Positions 21,542 to 34,430 of a DNA stretch of 64,000 nucleotides are shown in pieces (within the stretch, counting starts at the first letter, position 1; each line of letters begins with the position of its first letter). Origin of the DNA: Rhabdophis nuchalis. Its lineage: Eukaryota > Chordata > Lepidosauria > Squamata > Natricidae. Location: NCBI GenBank assembly GCA_039707465.1, contig CM077644.1:140042962-140106961 (forward strand), given 5' to 3'. The translations under genes and the position numbers were made by a program. A model generated the notes under the pieces. It was not told the origin of the DNA. It saw only the letters and a program-made list of their open reading frames with translations, and did not search any database.

Positions 21542-23780
21542 CTGCAAGGCAAAGTAGGAGGACTTAGCATTCCTGATGTAGGAACCTGACTTCCTAGCCA
21601 AAGGACAAATGCCATTATGATTAATACGAGTCATAGGAGGCTTTGTATTTTCAACAGATTTGCATTTGCAAGGCCTTTTAATTTGTTCCTCCTCTTGTTC
21701 AATTATTAAACTCACATTTATAAATGTTCAATACAATTAAATGTGGGTTTTTGAAATTGAATGTGGGTTTTAAACTTGTAATTGGTTAAACTGTTGCACT
21801 ATTAAGACTGGATGAAGCATATATATGTGGGAGTTTTACATGCAAGGTAGCTGAAAGGAAACCATTATTGTCCCCCATGAGTAAACCTCTTAATATTTAA
21901 TGTCTATAATTCTCTTCCATTCATCTTACAAAGGTGCCAAAATAAAGAGTTGCCAGGTTGGAGAAGATTGCTGCGTTAGGTGAATGAAAGTAAAGGATTC
22001 AATGGGCAAAGGAGCCCATTCAACAGAGAAGGAGCCAGCCAAGAAACTATTGGAAGCTTTATAATGAGAAAATTGGATATTTATGTCCTAAGCTGTTTAG
22101 AAATGCCAAGGTCAAAACCAAAAATCTAAATGGCTCCAATATGCAATGGGCAATCAATGAAGATCTCTCAATCTTATGATTGATGTTCCTTCCAGTAATC
22201 CGTAGCTTGTCCACTGCAATTTACATCAGTTGCAATTTGTAGAAACCTGCTAAGTACAGCCCCACATAAAGCAGTAGTTGGGACAGGATGTTTCTAAGAA
22301 TGTGATTAGGATTGTAGGAATGACTGGCAATTAGTCCATTGCTTATAGCTGTGAAAACATGCTTTTCCCCACAGCTATCCCCCTACCAATTGAATGACAG
22401 TTCAAATCTTGGAGCTTTCCTAGACTGGAAATCTGCTCTTTCTGGAGAACAGTGCCATTCCAAACAGATTCCATTTTAAACCTCAAGTCACACATTCTTC
22501 TTACCAGTAGCACCTCAACATTTTTTTAGTTTGTTTTTCTCCATCCAGTCTGAATTTAATCTATAGTCTAAGTAGTAACTGCTTCCTTTGAAATAGATAA
22601 TGAAGCGTGTGGAGCTGACATTATGACATTCCAAATTTGCCAATGACCTCCCACCACAGTTTAATGTAGATGATAAACAACATGAAATTGAAATTGTGTC
22701 CTCTGGATTCCCATAAATCAGTGATCTGGATGTTGAGCAATAGTTCACACAACCTCGCCTTTGGGGTACATCCAAAGGGTTTGAATTGCTGCAAAATAGA
22801 CCAATTCCAGCACACGGTCCACAAGGACCAATTGCAGTTGGCAACTGCAGCTCTTGAGAATTCCAGGAAAACTAGAAGGATCACATTCATCTCCTCCTAG
22901 GTTCCTCCATAGGGCATAATCCAAGGCAACCAGACCAGACTTAGCATCATAGGAAAAACTCCATTTGAAATGGATCCAAATAATTATGTCAAGAAGCATC
23001 TGGAACTTTGCTGCCCCCACCTTTTTAGTCATCTGATCCATGAGTAGATACTTTCTATAATTTCAAAGATTTTCCAGGTCCAGGAAAGGCTTTTAAAAAA
23101 ATAAAGTTTATATAACTCAGATCTTCAACTAAAGGGAAAGGCATCTATCACTCATGGAAGAATTAATCACCTTCCACAGTCATAAAGCCAGTCCCATACT
23201 CAAGCCCTCTGCTAATTTCCTTAAATGCACTCAGCTTTCCTGATAAATCCAAGGTGCTGCTGAAAGAAGAGGGCCATAAGAACCATACTGCCAACTATGT
23301 TCCACAAATTGGCCAGGGTTTTAACAATATGAGGCAGGAAATTCCTCAAGTACATCCAGGACATTTCCTGATCCATCAGGGACCTAGAACTAACCAATTC
23401 AGTAGATCCTTCATTCCTGTAGAGATTTATAGCATCTTCTCCTTCTCCAACATTATTCTACATTGCTGTTTCTCCACTGTGGATAGATTGTAGAAATATA
23501 TTGATCTGGATCAATGATCGTTCATGTGGACATATATGAAGGACAGGGGTGTAAGGGCAGCATATATTTCCACATGTATGCCTGTACATACACATGTAAT
23601 CCCTGAACAGGTAAAGGTTCTCCGCCCAACCTTTGAGAATTGTCATAATAGTTGCTGCAATAATGTAACTGAAGGAGTCACAGTTTTCATGGAACATTTG
23701 AAACCATCACAGCAGAGACTTAAATAGCAAAAGCCCAAGCCAGGCTTTGACAGAAAAAGAGTAAAGCTTGAAACATTTAC

Positions 23781-23859
23781 CTTGGCCATTTGGACAGCAT
23801 TAGGAAACTCTGTCAGGCAGGATATGGGAATGAGATCATGCTTGGTAGAGGTTCGTGCT
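23781..23859 (-). CDS. RAP1GAP: RAP1GAP coding exon 8
   Basis: One base plus 26 codons: [20 protein letters not shown] then AVQMAK, acceptor AAACAG and donor GTAAAT. The [17 protein letters not shown] block is RAP1GAP-specific in my recollection; RAP1GAP2 differs strongly here. Phase fits exon 7 (AG+A = Arg). Confidence 0.94.
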
Positions 23860-24215
23860 CTGTTTGAGCAACAAGAAAAAACAGAATAAATTAATGAGCA
23901 ACCAAGCAATCATCCCTGATGGGTCACAGCCACTTTTCTCCCACCACAATCTAATTTGCTGGAGAGAAAGAGCACAGTGGCAAATTCTGCTACATGTAAA
24001 TTAATTGTCACACGAAGGAGACTTGTGGACATTTCTTATATCAGCAGTAATGAACCTAACTGAACAAATCACTGAGAAAAGTTTAAAAAACAAACCGGGA
24101 CAAGGACCAGCAATTGCCGATTTAAAACCAGCTTCAGAAAACCAACAAACGGAAGGAGAACTTACTGTCTAGCTCTGTGTTATAATGAGGGTGGTGGCAT
24201 CAAAGGGAATTTTAC

Positions 24216-24319
24216 CTCAGCAACAGAAGAAGATTGTCTTGCCCTTCAACCTGTTCATACTTCACAGATAGAACCAAGTAGCCCAAAGCTGAATCATTGG
24301 CATAAAAATTCTGATGCTC
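24216..24319 (-). CDS. RAP1GAP: RAP1GAP coding exon 7
   Basis: Encodes EHQNFYANDSALGYLVLSVK... ending LLLLL plus two bases of an Arg codon, acceptor TTTTAG and donor GTAAAA. The segment matches the N-lobe strands of Rap1GAP (xHxxFYxxDxALGxLVLSVKY). Its phase-2 end is completed by the single A that begins exon 8. Confidence 0.93.
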
Positions 24320-24449
24320 CTAAAACAAAGACATCAAAATGATTGTGTTATCTTACGATACTTGAAAATAAGCAAATAAATGAACAGGTTTTGTCTCTCC
24401 TACAAATGTTGATTAACCCACCTATAATGCAAAAAGGGAACATCAGTTT

Positions 24450-24650
24450 GCTATAGAGGCATCAGGCTACATACTTTGGAGACTAGGAGTTCTAGTCCTG
24501 CCTTAGGCACAAGGCTAGCTGTGCCATCTTGGGCCAGTCACTCTCTCTCAGTCCTAGGAAGCAGGCAACTTGCCAGGAAAACTGCAGAGACTTATCCAGC
24601 AAGTAACCAGGAATCAAGACCGACTTGAAGGCACTCCCTCCTTTCCCCCA
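24450..24650 (+). mobile_element. tRNA-derived SINE
   Basis: TTTGCTATAGAGGCATCAGG...GAGTTCTAGTCCTGCC head, then GGGCCAGTCACTCTCTCTCA and the GCCAGGAAAACTGCAGAGAC body shared with 14893 and 34676. Confidence 0.65.
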
Positions 24651-25485
24651 CTCCGAAGTAAAAAGAGAGTTGCGGTAATATGCCCACGTGCTGTGCTACT
24701 GTGACATAGGCACTTTCTCAAGGGGACAGTCACAGTATATTGTAGGATTTGCCAATATAGTTCTGCCTAGTGGCCATCAATGGTACTTTCAAGGACGTAT
24801 AGAGTCCTGACATTTTTTTCAATACTGGAAGTAATGCAACAGTTATACATTGAAAACATTTGGGTCTAACATTAGCAGGATAAATATAATTAATAGATAA
24901 ACATTAAGCGTTCAAGATGCTTATGTTCTTCTTGATTACAATTATCAGTATATCTTATCAGAATGTAGCATACTGTAAATCAATCAAACCATCAAGAATT
25001 TTGACTTTTGGCAAGGGATAAGCTAAGTGCTGGAACAAAAAAAATCTACTCTTGATTTACAGGGTATGCTTTGTTTGTTTGTTTGAATTTGAATTCATGT
25101 TTTCTAGCATAGTGCAAGACTTTCAAGCAATAGAAATAAAGTTTTGGAACTGTTCTGTTGATTACATAATTTCTGAAGCCTTTTTAATTTTTTTATTATG
25201 AAGTTGATTAATTTTGAGGTTACATTACACTGATAATGATGTGCTCCCTATATCTTTTCTTCTCTACTCTAGCAGAGTACTGTACTATAATAAAATAAAA
25301 AATTGAGTTGAAGTAGTAAATTTCAAGTTTAATAAAATTACTTGAAAAGTAACATTGTTAACATTAATGTGTAGTGTTTTGCTTTCTTAACCAAGTTGTA
25401 TCCACAGATTTATACTGCAAATTATTACAAAGAAAACACCTAAAATATAAAGGTTTGGAGTATGTTAAATAATATAAACGTTTAC

Positions 25486-25677
25486 CTTTCCCAGGAAATG
25501 TTTGCGGTACAGCTTTGCTGTTGGATCACACTCCAATCTCACTTTGCCACTGCAAGGAGACGGCAAGTCTTGCAATTCAGGGCCTGATACAGGAAGGCTG
25601 TGAGAGGTTCCTTCAATCCAGTAACCCCCAAACTGTGGTAAAATGATTAGAGGGTATGGCCAGCCCCTCTGTAATAC
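25486..25677 (-). CDS. RAP1GAP: RAP1GAP coding exon 6 (start of GAP N-terminal lobe)
   Basis: A 64-codon exon from VLQRGWPYP to YRKHFLGK. The acceptor has a strong pyrimidine tract (CTTCTTTCTTAAAAG) and the donor is [17 protein letters not shown] is a family hallmark at the beginning of the GAP N-terminal lobe; WIEGTSH supports RAP1GAP rather than RAP1GAP2. The central [15 protein letters not shown] stretch is the expected variable loop. It is the longest exon in the window. Confidence 0.95.
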
Positions 25678-25761
25678 CTTTTAAGAAAGAAGACAGGGAA
25701 TCTGCACTTGCATTTGAAATTAATCAAATTCCATAGCTATACACATCGGAACATTTTAAAT

Positions 25762-25915
25762 CAGAGGTTCCCAAACTTGGCAACTTTAAGATTTGTGGAC
25801 TTCAACTCCCAGAATTCTCCAGCCAGCTATGCTAGAATTCTAGAATTCTCCCAGAATTCTCCAGCCAACTCCCAGAATTCTCCAGCCAGCTATGTAATAA
25901 GTTTGGGAACCCCTG
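25762..25915. mobile_element. Palindromic hAT-type MITE with rearranged centre
   Basis: Ends CAGAGGTTCCCAAACTTGGC and AAGTTTGGGAACCCCTG; target duplication TTTTAAAT / CTTTAAAT (7/8). The centre carries extra direct copies of CCCAGAATTCTCCAGCCA, so the right arm is no longer a full inverted copy. Confidence 0.85.
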
Positions 25916-26206
25916 CTTTAAATCATTCCTCCTCACTCTACTTCTTCCAGATGAATGGGATTACAACTTTTATCAAGCATATCTCAGCATCCTCCTCCTA
26001 CTTCAGAGCTCAAGGAATTCATCCTCCTGAAATAGCTATGGATTAATCTCAAAAAAGGAACTAGACCTGGAGACCAAAAATCCTATCAAAGGACTCAGAT
26101 GTGCAATCACCCAAAGTGATACCTCATCCTTCTTTAGCTGACAAACCTGAGCCAGACTTAGCTTTGTGCAATTAAAACATATGAACTCAAACCATCATTG
26201 ACTCAC

Positions 26207-26245
26207 CTCATGGATGCTGGGGTATGGGATGTATTCCTCTTCTCT
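26207..26245 (-). CDS. RAP1GAP: RAP1GAP coding exon 5
   Basis: A 39-nt exon, REEEYIPYPSIHE, acceptor TTTTCAG and donor GTGAGT, phase 0. The YIPYPSxxE block is the conserved lead-in to the Rap GAP region and is shared by RAP1GAP and RAP1GAP2. It lies about 0.5 kb upstream (in transcript direction) of exon 6. Confidence 0.93.
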
Positions 26246-26557
26246 CTGAAAACGCATAGAGGCCATCAGTAAATACATACGAGTGTTGGAAAGAAATCTT
26301 ACCAAGTTTGTTTCCAAGCCAAGAGTAAAGAATACAGGCAGTTGCTAGAACCAGAAGTAAAGTTTACGTATTTCTGAGAGCACAATGTACAGAACCAATT
26401 GTCAGAAATGGCTGAGTTTGAGTCTTTTCTAAGTGCCTTTTATATAGAGAATACTTATCTTGGTTCCTCAAAAGCATGCACAAACACCCCCGTTAAAAAT
26501 CCCACCAAAATAGCGCTCCAAGAAAGAGGGCTTTTGAATCTTGCTGGGTGGCAGTTT

Positions 26558-27345
26558 CTGTACCATTTTGTAGAATCACAGGGTTGGAAAGGACCTTGTA
26601 AGTCTTCCAGTCTAACCCCCTGACCAAGACAGAAGTCCTCATACCATCTCAGAGAAATAGTAGTCCAATCTTTTCTTGAGAAACTCCAGCAATGGAGCAT
26701 CCACAATTATGGGAGGCAAGCTGTTCCACCGCTAAATAGTTCTTATTTCCAGGTTGGATCTCCTTCTGACGAGTTTCCACCCATTGCTTCTACCCTAAGG
26801 TGCTATGAAGAATAAATCAATGCCCTTTCCCAATATCCTTCAAGTATTGGAAGATGACTATCATGTCTCCCATCAATCTTTTCTTCATTAAGATAAAAAT
26901 GCTTAGTTCCTTCAGGTGTTCTTCATAGGATTTATCTTCTAGACTCATCATTGTATCTGTTGCTTTGTTTGAGTTCTTTTCAGAGCCTGGGCATTTTTTT
27001 GTTTTGTTTTATGTAACTAGAACTGGATGCAGTATTCCAAATGTGGCCTGAGAATGGTACTATCACTTTCCTTGATACTATCCCTATGCTGATGCAGCCC
27101 AGAATTGTTGTTCTTTTTTTAGCAGCACAGCACGCTGCTGACTCATACTTAAGAGGTGATTCACCAAGACACCTAGATCCCTCTCATAGGCACTACTGAT
27201 GATGAGGATGCTGCCTATACTGCATCTGGGGATCTGGTTTTTCCTACCTAAGTACAGGACCTCACTGAATTGCATCTTGCTGGTAGGGCCCAATGCTCAA
27301 TCTATCAAGATCCTTCTGAATCTTGAATCTATCTTCTGAAATGTT
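26558..27345 (-). mobile_element. CR1 LINE 3' part
   Basis: On the minus strand the 3' end reads GGTTAGACTGGAAGACTTAC...CCTTTCCAACCCTGTGATTC, the classic CR1 terminus, preceded by ORF2-end sequence (TGGAGTTTCTCAAGAAAAGA, CCAGGTCCCTCTC-type blocks). Frames are broken. Confidence 0.8.
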
Positions 27346-27425
27346 AGCAATCATCATCCAAATGTAACTCAGTGGCTTAATGATGCTATAGATGGTTTCT
27401 GCTCCAGCAATTCGAGTCATAGCAC

Positions 27426-27659
27426 CAGGGGTGGGTTCCAGCAGTCACTACTGCTGGTTTGCTTGCAGCGCACATGCACAGTGCAAAAAAAAAAAAAAGT
27501 TCTGCGCATACATAGAAGCAAAAAACAAGATGGTGGCGCCTATGCCATCACTCAGAGAACCAGTTTGGGGGGGTGTCAGGCCTGGGTGATTGCTGGTTCC
27601 AGTGACCCAGGCTGCCAAACCATTACCGGTTTGGCCAAACCAGTAGGAACTCACCACTG
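27426..27659. mobile_element. hAT-type MITE
   Basis: Begins CAGGGGTGGGTTCCAGCAG, ends AGGAACTCACCACTG, with CATAGCAC / CGTAGCAC target duplication (7/8). Contains a short A-run and ACCAGTTTGGG / CCGGTTTGGCC inner repeats. Related to the element at 53235-53405. Confidence 0.8.
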
Positions 27660-28795
27660 CGTAGCACTGCATGGTGGGGTGAACTCCCATCATTTGCTTA
27701 AGCTTCTGCCCACCTAGCAAGTCAAAAGCATGTTTTATGTGAGTAGATAAATAGGCACCACTTCAGTGGGGAGACGAGCTGGTGCTTCATGAAGGCGGAC
27801 AGATTCCTGCAAGCTCTGAACCTTCCCAGCTGTAACGCCAATTTGTTAGGCGGCTCTGGTGGAGAGAGGATGGCCCTGAATGCCGCAGAAAGAGCTGCTC
27901 ATCTTTATGCTGCAAAACTAGCTCATCCTCCAGTGGCACACCTTGGGAAGTGCATGAGCATATACCACAACACAGCTAGTAAATTGGCAGCCAGGTTTAT
28001 TACTCTGCAGAGCCAAATACTATTCTGCATTAGTATTTTAGTCTCCTGGGTAATATAACAATATATTGAATCATCACCATCGCCATTTAAATAGTCAGCA
28101 AATTCTATTCTTCTCCATCACCTTAGTCTGATCATGAAACATCTGCTAGAAGAGAAGCAAATTCAGAAAACATTTTAAAAAATCAGCAATACATCCCTTT
28201 TATTGCATCACTATATGATTTCTCTTTACTATATTGGGCAGATTTTCTGGAACAAAAAAGATCTGTATTTTTTCTGCTCCTAAAAATAATGTTTCATTAA
28301 TGCCAAACTTGAGAAATGGCCACTACTATCCTACTATCATTCCAACTGTAAACCAGCAAAACAATCACAGCTGGTATGTGAGCTGGTATGCCTCAGACAT
28401 TAAGGAACAGAATCATAAAATTCAGCTGAAAGATATTCTAAATACATTTGACCACTAATTTAAGGTCTTTCCCCACCTTATCAGAATATGATATGACTTG
28501 ATATCATTTGTTTAGGCTCTAGATCACGAACAGAAAGTTTTAAGTCATCCTTAATTGAAGCCAGTGTTAAATAGTATAAAGCAGCACTGATGATGTTACC
28601 TAGTTTGGGTAATGAAACGTCTGCAGAAAACAACCAAGCTCAGAGAGTGCGAAAGATATTTTCATAAATTGTCATGGATGGACCTCCAGCCCATATGCAG
28701 GAGTGGCTGGACTTTTTAATTTGCCCAAGAAGGATCCAATTGGATCTCAAAAGACCTCCAAAGAATTTGTGTTTGTTCCCACCAACAATTCTTTA

Positions 28796-31140
28796 TTTAT
28801 TTATTTATTTATATTTATATCCCGCCCTTCTCCACAGAGGACCCAGGGCGGCGCACAGGAAATTTAAAAATATACAAAAATACAAAATAAATATATAATT
28901 TAAAATATATATTAAATTACCTGATCCTATGCTAAAACCAAATTATTAAAAACCCAATTTAAAACTTTCTAAAAGTCCCCATGGGAGGTTAGGCTAGGCC
29001 GGCTTGTTGGAAGAAGTATGTCTTTAGACATTGGCGGAAGAGGCGGAGGTCGGTGATGGTGCGTAATTCAGGGGGTAGGTCGTTCCAAAGGGCTGGGCCC
29101 GCCACAGAGAAGGCTCTTCCCCTGGGTGTCGCCAGTCGGCATTGTCCGGCCGACGGCACCCTGAGAAGGCCCTCTCTGTGGGAGCGGATCAGTCTAAGGG
29201 ATGTATGGGGCAGGAGGCGGTCTCGCATATAACTAGGCCCCGAGCCATGGAGCGCTTTAAAGATGGTCGTCAAAACCTTGAAGCGCACCCGAAAGGCTAC
29301 AGGAAGCCAATGCAGCTTGCGCAGGATCGGTGTTATGTGGGAGCATCTGGTGGCTCCCGTAATTACCCGCGCGGCTGCGTTTTGGACTAGCTGTAGCTTT
29401 TGAGTGTACCTCAAGGGAAGCCCCATGTAGAGAGCATTACAGTAGTCGAGTCGGGACGTCACGAGAGCTTGAGTGACTGTGCGAAGGGCAGCCCGGTCCA
29501 GTAAGGGGCGCAATTGGCGCATCAGGCGTACCTGATGAAATGCCCCCCTGGCCACGGACGCCACATGGTCCTCCAAGGACAGCCGGGAATCCAGGAGGAC
29601 ACCCAAATTGCGTGCCCTCTCCACGGGGGCCAGTGTTTCGCCCCCAATGGCCAGAGTTGGAGTAATCTGGCTGAACCGGGGTGCCTGAAACCACAGCCAC
29701 TCAGTCTTGGCAGGGTTGAGCTTGAGTTTGTTGCCACCCATCCAGATCCGTACGGCTTCCAAACACCGGGACAGCACTTCGGCGGCATCGTTGGGGTGGA
29801 TATGTACAGCTGAGTGTCATCAGCGTACAGATGGTACTCCACCCCAAAACCACAGATGATCTCACCTAGCGGCTTCATATATGTGTTAAACAGGAGGGGC
29901 GAGAGGAACGACCCCTGAGGAACCCCACATAAGAGAGGCCTCGAGGTCGACCTCTGCCCTCCCGTCAACACATATTGCGACCAACCAGAGAGGTAGGACG
30001 AGAACCACCGCAAAACGGTGCCTCCCAGCCCCAACCCCCCCAGTCGGTGCAATAGGATACCATGGTCGATGGTATCAAAAGCCGCCGAGAGGTCTAATAG
30101 GACTAGGATAGAGGAATAACCTCTATCCCGCGCCCTCCAGAGATCATCAACCAATGCGACCAATGCCGTCTCGGTGCTGTGACCGGGTCGGAAGCCGGAC
30201 TGGCACGGGTCTAGATAATCAACTTCCTCCAGGTGTCGCAGAAACTGTTGGGCTACCACACTCTCAACAACCTTCACCAAAAAGTGACGGTTGGAGACCG
30301 GACGATAGTTCTCCAGCAATGCTGGGTCCAGGGACGGCTTCTTGAGGAGGGGCCTCACTACCGCCTCTTTCAAGACGGCAGGTAAGGACCCCTCACTCAA
30401 AGATGCGTTGACAATGCCCTGGAGCCAGCCTCGTGTCGTCTCCCAGGATGCCAGTACAAGCCAGGAGGGACACGGGTCCAATAAACATGTGGTTGCCCTA
30501 AGTTTCCTTGACAACATGTCCATATCCTCGGTGGTAACAAAATCAAACTCCTCCCAAGATGGAACCTCAAGACTAGTCTCGGACAGTCCCACAGGACCAC
30601 TGTCGATGGAGGGTAGCTCATTCCGAATCCGAGTGATTTTCTCCTGCAGATAAATCCCAAATTCCTCTGCTCGCCCTTGTAGAGGGGCTTCCCGCGGCCT
30701 CTGTTGAAGGAGGGAGCGGGTCACCCCAAACAGGGCGGCAGGGCGGTTATCTGCGGATGCAATAAGGGTGGCACAATACTCACGTTTGGCCACCCTTATC
30801 GCCACTAAGTAAGCCCTAATATGGGTTCTCACTAGTGTTCGGTCGGCTTCGGAGCGAGAGGATCTCCATCTGCTCTCTAGGCATCTCTTGTGGCGTTTCA
30901 TCCCCCGAAGCTCCTCGGTAAACCAGGGAGCCTGGGTGGTTCGTCGCCGCAAGAGAGGTCGCAAGGGCGCGACTCGGTCCAAGGCCCCCGTGGCCGCACT
31001 TAACTATGCGGCCACTAGGTCCTCAGTCGAGTCGTGGGGCAGGGTCACAGGAATTGGCCCAAGCTCCCTCTGGAACCTTTCCGGGTCCATTAGAAGCCTG
31101 GGGCGGAACCATCTAAGAGTATCCGGTTCCGCCTCCCCGC
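28796..31140 (-). mobile_element. L2 LINE copy B (5'-truncated)
   Basis: ORF2 lies at 30982-29522 and then in a second frame at 29777-28989. RT boxes ([49 protein letters not shown]) and the C-terminal LHWLPVAFRVRFKV and LWNDLPPELRT motifs are present. The frame breaks at about 29800 through loss of 10 nt relative to copy D. 3' end: CCTGTGCGCCGCCCTGGGTC and a TTTATTTA tail at 28793-28815. Homology ends at 31140 inside the endonuclease. AATTCT at both ends may be a short target duplication. Confidence 0.92.
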
Positions 31141-31261
31141 AGAATTCTGTCTTTGTCTTGGGTGGGATATGGAATAGGGAACTACTAAGGCAATTGGCAC
31201 AACTGCACCTAAATGTTCTTTCCAATATATTTCAAAAATAGAGCTTTTGTGTTTGTGCATG

Positions 31262-31290
31262 TGTGTGCATGTGTACACACACACACACAT
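31262..31290. repeat. (TG)n/(AC)n short repeat
   Basis: Alternating TGTGTGCATGTG and ACACACACACAC stretch. Confidence 0.8.
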
Positions 31291-31696
31291 GGAAGAACAG
31301 GAGCTGCAGGGGCATAATTGATGATTAAAGTGCAGTGCAAGTTAACTCAACATAAATTTGAGCCATTGTAATATCAGTATGTATTATATTGAGGCAAAAC
31401 ATGCAGCAAGGCAAGATTATTTTGCACAAACTGCTTCTGCGGGCTCATGAGCTGATGAATTACTTCAGGTATGAGAGGGCTGATTTTTACCTCTACCACC
31501 TCCTCCTTTAATTAGATCACAGGACCTTCAGTTACTTGCTTTTAATGAGCCTTTTCTGGAGAGTATCTTTTTCAGCCTGGCCAGTCTGGTAGCAAATTCA
31601 GTTATGGGAGTATCTGGTAATTCCTTCTGGACAGAAATGAAGTGAGAGTATACCAGAAAAACCAAACACCCTATTGGAAAACACTACTACCTACTA

Positions 31697-31971
31697 CCTG
31701 ACCCACGCACAACCACGGGCCTGTGCGTTTCCGCCGAGCCTTGAAAACCCATCTATTTCGTGCGGCCGGCCTGGCATAGTTTTTAATTTGCTTTTTATTA
31801 GGGGTTTTATAGGGTATTTTAGATTAGGCTTTGTGTTTAATCGATTTTTAATATATGTATTGTATTGGATGTTTTATTGTTGTTTTTATTACTGCCTGTT
31901 CACCGCCCTGAGTCCCGTAACGGAGATAGGGCAGTATACAAATTTGAATAAAACCTGAAACCTAAACCTAA
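31697..31971 (+). mobile_element. L2-like LINE 3' end with 8-bp target duplication
   Basis: ACGGGCCTGTGCGTTTCCGC...CATCTATTTCGTGCGGCC and a 3' UTR with TTCACCGCCCTGAGTCCCGT, ending in AAACCTAAACC repeats. ACCTACTA at 31689-31696 and 31972-31979 is a likely target duplication. A subtype different from copies A-D. Confidence 0.75.
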
Positions 31972-32073
31972 ACCTACTAGTTTTCTTTGTCTTTTCTTAA
32001 CATTTAACCCAAAAGTTAAGATGCATCTCCTCTCCCTGGTCCCAAATATTGATCCACTCCTATGGGTATACTA

Positions 32074-33056
32074 TAGGTAATCCTTAAATTATGACAATTC
32101 AGTCCAGGATTGCCGTCATAAATCAGCATGGCTATAGGGTGAAACATCACATGAATGCACTGATTTATGACAGCAATCCTGGCACACCCATTACAGTTGT
32201 TTACTAAGAATCATGGATCATCAACTAAGTACTTCTCCCAGCCTGTCTTTCCCAGCCCAGCATCTCTGGTAAAGGACTGCCTCCAACTCCTCCCCAACCG
32301 CCAATTTCCCCTCCCAATTTCTATCCTGCACCATGCCGGTTCAGGCTGGTTCGTCCGAACCGGTAGTAAAAAATGCTTTAAAAAGTAAAAAAAAAAAAAA
32401 TCTGATGATCAGGTGTGTGACAATCAGCTGTGCTACGCAATTGTCGGAACTTATTTATATTTTTCTAAAGCATTTTTTTACTACCTACTTGCCTGAATCG
32501 GTAGTACAAAAAATGCTTTAAAAATCAGCTGGATCAGATTGTCTGTGAGGTTCCTGCTTGTTGCAGGGGCCATTTTGTGTGAAGTCCAGCTGCTTTTACA
32601 TTGTGACACTGACTTGGCCATGCCCACACACCCAGTCACATGACTACCAAGCACGCCCACCCAGTCACATGACCACGAAAGCACACCCATGGAACTGATA
32701 GGGAACATTTTGGAATTTCATCACTGGCTTAGATTGCTTGCCAAATTGGGGTACACCAGCCTACCCCAGCATGAATTCATTCACCCAGTTCCTTTGGCTT
32801 TCAGTTCCTTGCACTGACCTTTCAGCTTTTGTCCTCAGCCACTGCTTCACTACTTTTTGGGCTCAGCCTCTCTGGTGAACATTTCCTATCTGTGGCTCCT
32901 TGGGTCTTCAGAAAGCTGCTCTGCCTTTGTAAACCTGGCTATCTTTCCAAAGACTTTCCAAAGACAGCACAACTGTATGGACAGCCATAATGGGTTATTT
33001 TTTTCTAGCACTGTCTAAACTCTGAATGAATGGTTGTAAGTCAAAGATTATTTATA
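32074..33056. mobile_element. Diverged mariner-type MITE containing another insertion
   Basis: Left end TATAGGTAATCCTTAAATTATGA and right end GTAAGTCAAAGATTATTTATATA resemble diverged ends of the element at 50817-51150. The middle (32330-32725) is foreign. Confidence 0.45.
32330..32725. mobile_element. hAT-related composite insert
   Basis: Has ACCGGTAGTAAAAAATGC direct and inverted copies, GGCCATGCCCACACACCCAG and CAGTCACATGAC blocks found in the other ACCGGTAGT hAT elements. Boundaries are not clear and no convincing target duplication was found. Confidence 0.4.
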
Positions 33057-34008
33057 TAGTTTTTTGGCAACAATGATTTGGGTGCTTTTTTCCAGGATGG
33101 TTTTTAAATTTTTTTCCTGAAATAGTCTATGGTGGGATTTCATGATGGTGTCCTATTTAAATGCTAAACAGATCTGTTTGCTGGATGTTGCCCTCTGCTG
33201 TGGCAGAAATGCCACAGTTATAATATTACAAATGCTTCTAGATCAGGCCTAGGCATGAATATTGTAACCTACTCTTTATAACATTGTCTATGCCTCTAAT
33301 TCAGAAACTTCCAGTCTGCATGCAACTTTCAACTCTACATGGGAGAACAAGATCATGAAACTGACTCCACAGGAAAATTAAACCCTACACTTTATGGAGA
33401 TCAGCTGTAGTAACAAAATCTTGCAAGTCTGCCTATGTTTTTCCTCCCTTCCTCCTCCTCCTGTTTCAGTAAATGAGGAAAGAATAAGTCGTAGTTTTTT
33501 TCTAATACCCTTCTCCCACTTCCAACATTAATACATGCTTCAATACCCATTGTTGCCTTAACAACTTTTCCAAGGTCATCTCCATGGCTCCCTACAAGAA
33601 CTCGAGCTAAGCTGGTCGTTGAAAGACATGAAGACCATTGAAGTGTCTGCCAGTTTATTTCTAGTTAATGAGAGAGGCTGATTACCACTTTAAAAGCCTG
33701 TAAGGTGCTTCTTGCTGAGTTCAGGAAATTGACCTGTTTGATAGATTTTGTAAAGATTATGTTTTAGTGGGTAACAGAGTCTTGGCTAATGTCAGAAGCT
33801 AAAGAGGATCGGTCCTGGTTAGTATTTTGATGTGCGATAATCTGTAAATTGTATGCTAGACTGGGAAGTCAAAACATGCATCCAAAATAACCAATCCCAT
33901 AACAGTGCCAAGGAAACTGCATGGATGAAACAATCACAACCCAATTGAATTCAAGAACATTTCTTTTTAATAAAGGTAAAAATAAAAGTTCCCCTCACAC
34001 ATATGTAC

Positions 34009-34184
34009 CAGTGGTGGGTTTCAAATTTTTTAGAACCTACTCTGTGAGTGTGGCTTATTTTGTGGGCGTGGCTTGGCAGTCATGTGACAGGGTGGGAGTG
34101 GCCACCTTTTAAAATGTGGTGAAACTCAGTTAACAACGCTCTTGCTTAGCCACCAAAATTTTGGACTCAATTGTGATGATACAT

Positions 34185-34269
<85 letters not shown>

Positions 34270-34430
34270 TTTCCTTTCTTCCTTCCTTTCCTTTCCTTTC
34301 CGTTGGGTCACTGGCATCGGCGGGCCAGATTTACTTCCAGGTACGCCGGTGGAACCCCCTTTCACCGGTTCTCTAAATTTCACCAACCGGCTCTCGTGAG
34401 TAGGTGCGAGCCTGCAGAAACCCACCACTA
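34009..34430. mobile_element. hAT-type element carrying (TTTC)n, second copy
   Basis: Ends CAGTGGTGGGTTTC and GAAACCCACCACTA; perfect target duplication ATATGTAC (34001-34008, 34431-34438). Same layout as 2679-3707 but without an L2 insert. Confidence 0.9.
34183..34268. repeat. (TTTC)n microsatellite
   Basis: About 21 TTTC units at the same internal position of the hAT element as at 2858. Confidence 0.96.

Larger units (their letters stand above)
20207..23780. other. Introns around exons 9-10 without a recognised element
   Basis: Outside the two exons I see AT-rich unique-looking intron. 22515-23040 carries several overlapping minus frames (for example WRNLGGDECDPSSFPGI) with no family I recognise; possibly an old, unclassified repeat. 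Confidence 0.6.

Noticed and set aside
21542..21715. Upstream extension of exon 9 (KSGSYIRNAKSSYFALQ)
   Set aside because: A downstream acceptor CCTTGCAG gives the conserved MAK-LLCEDVN junction in phase 0; the extension has no family counterpart.
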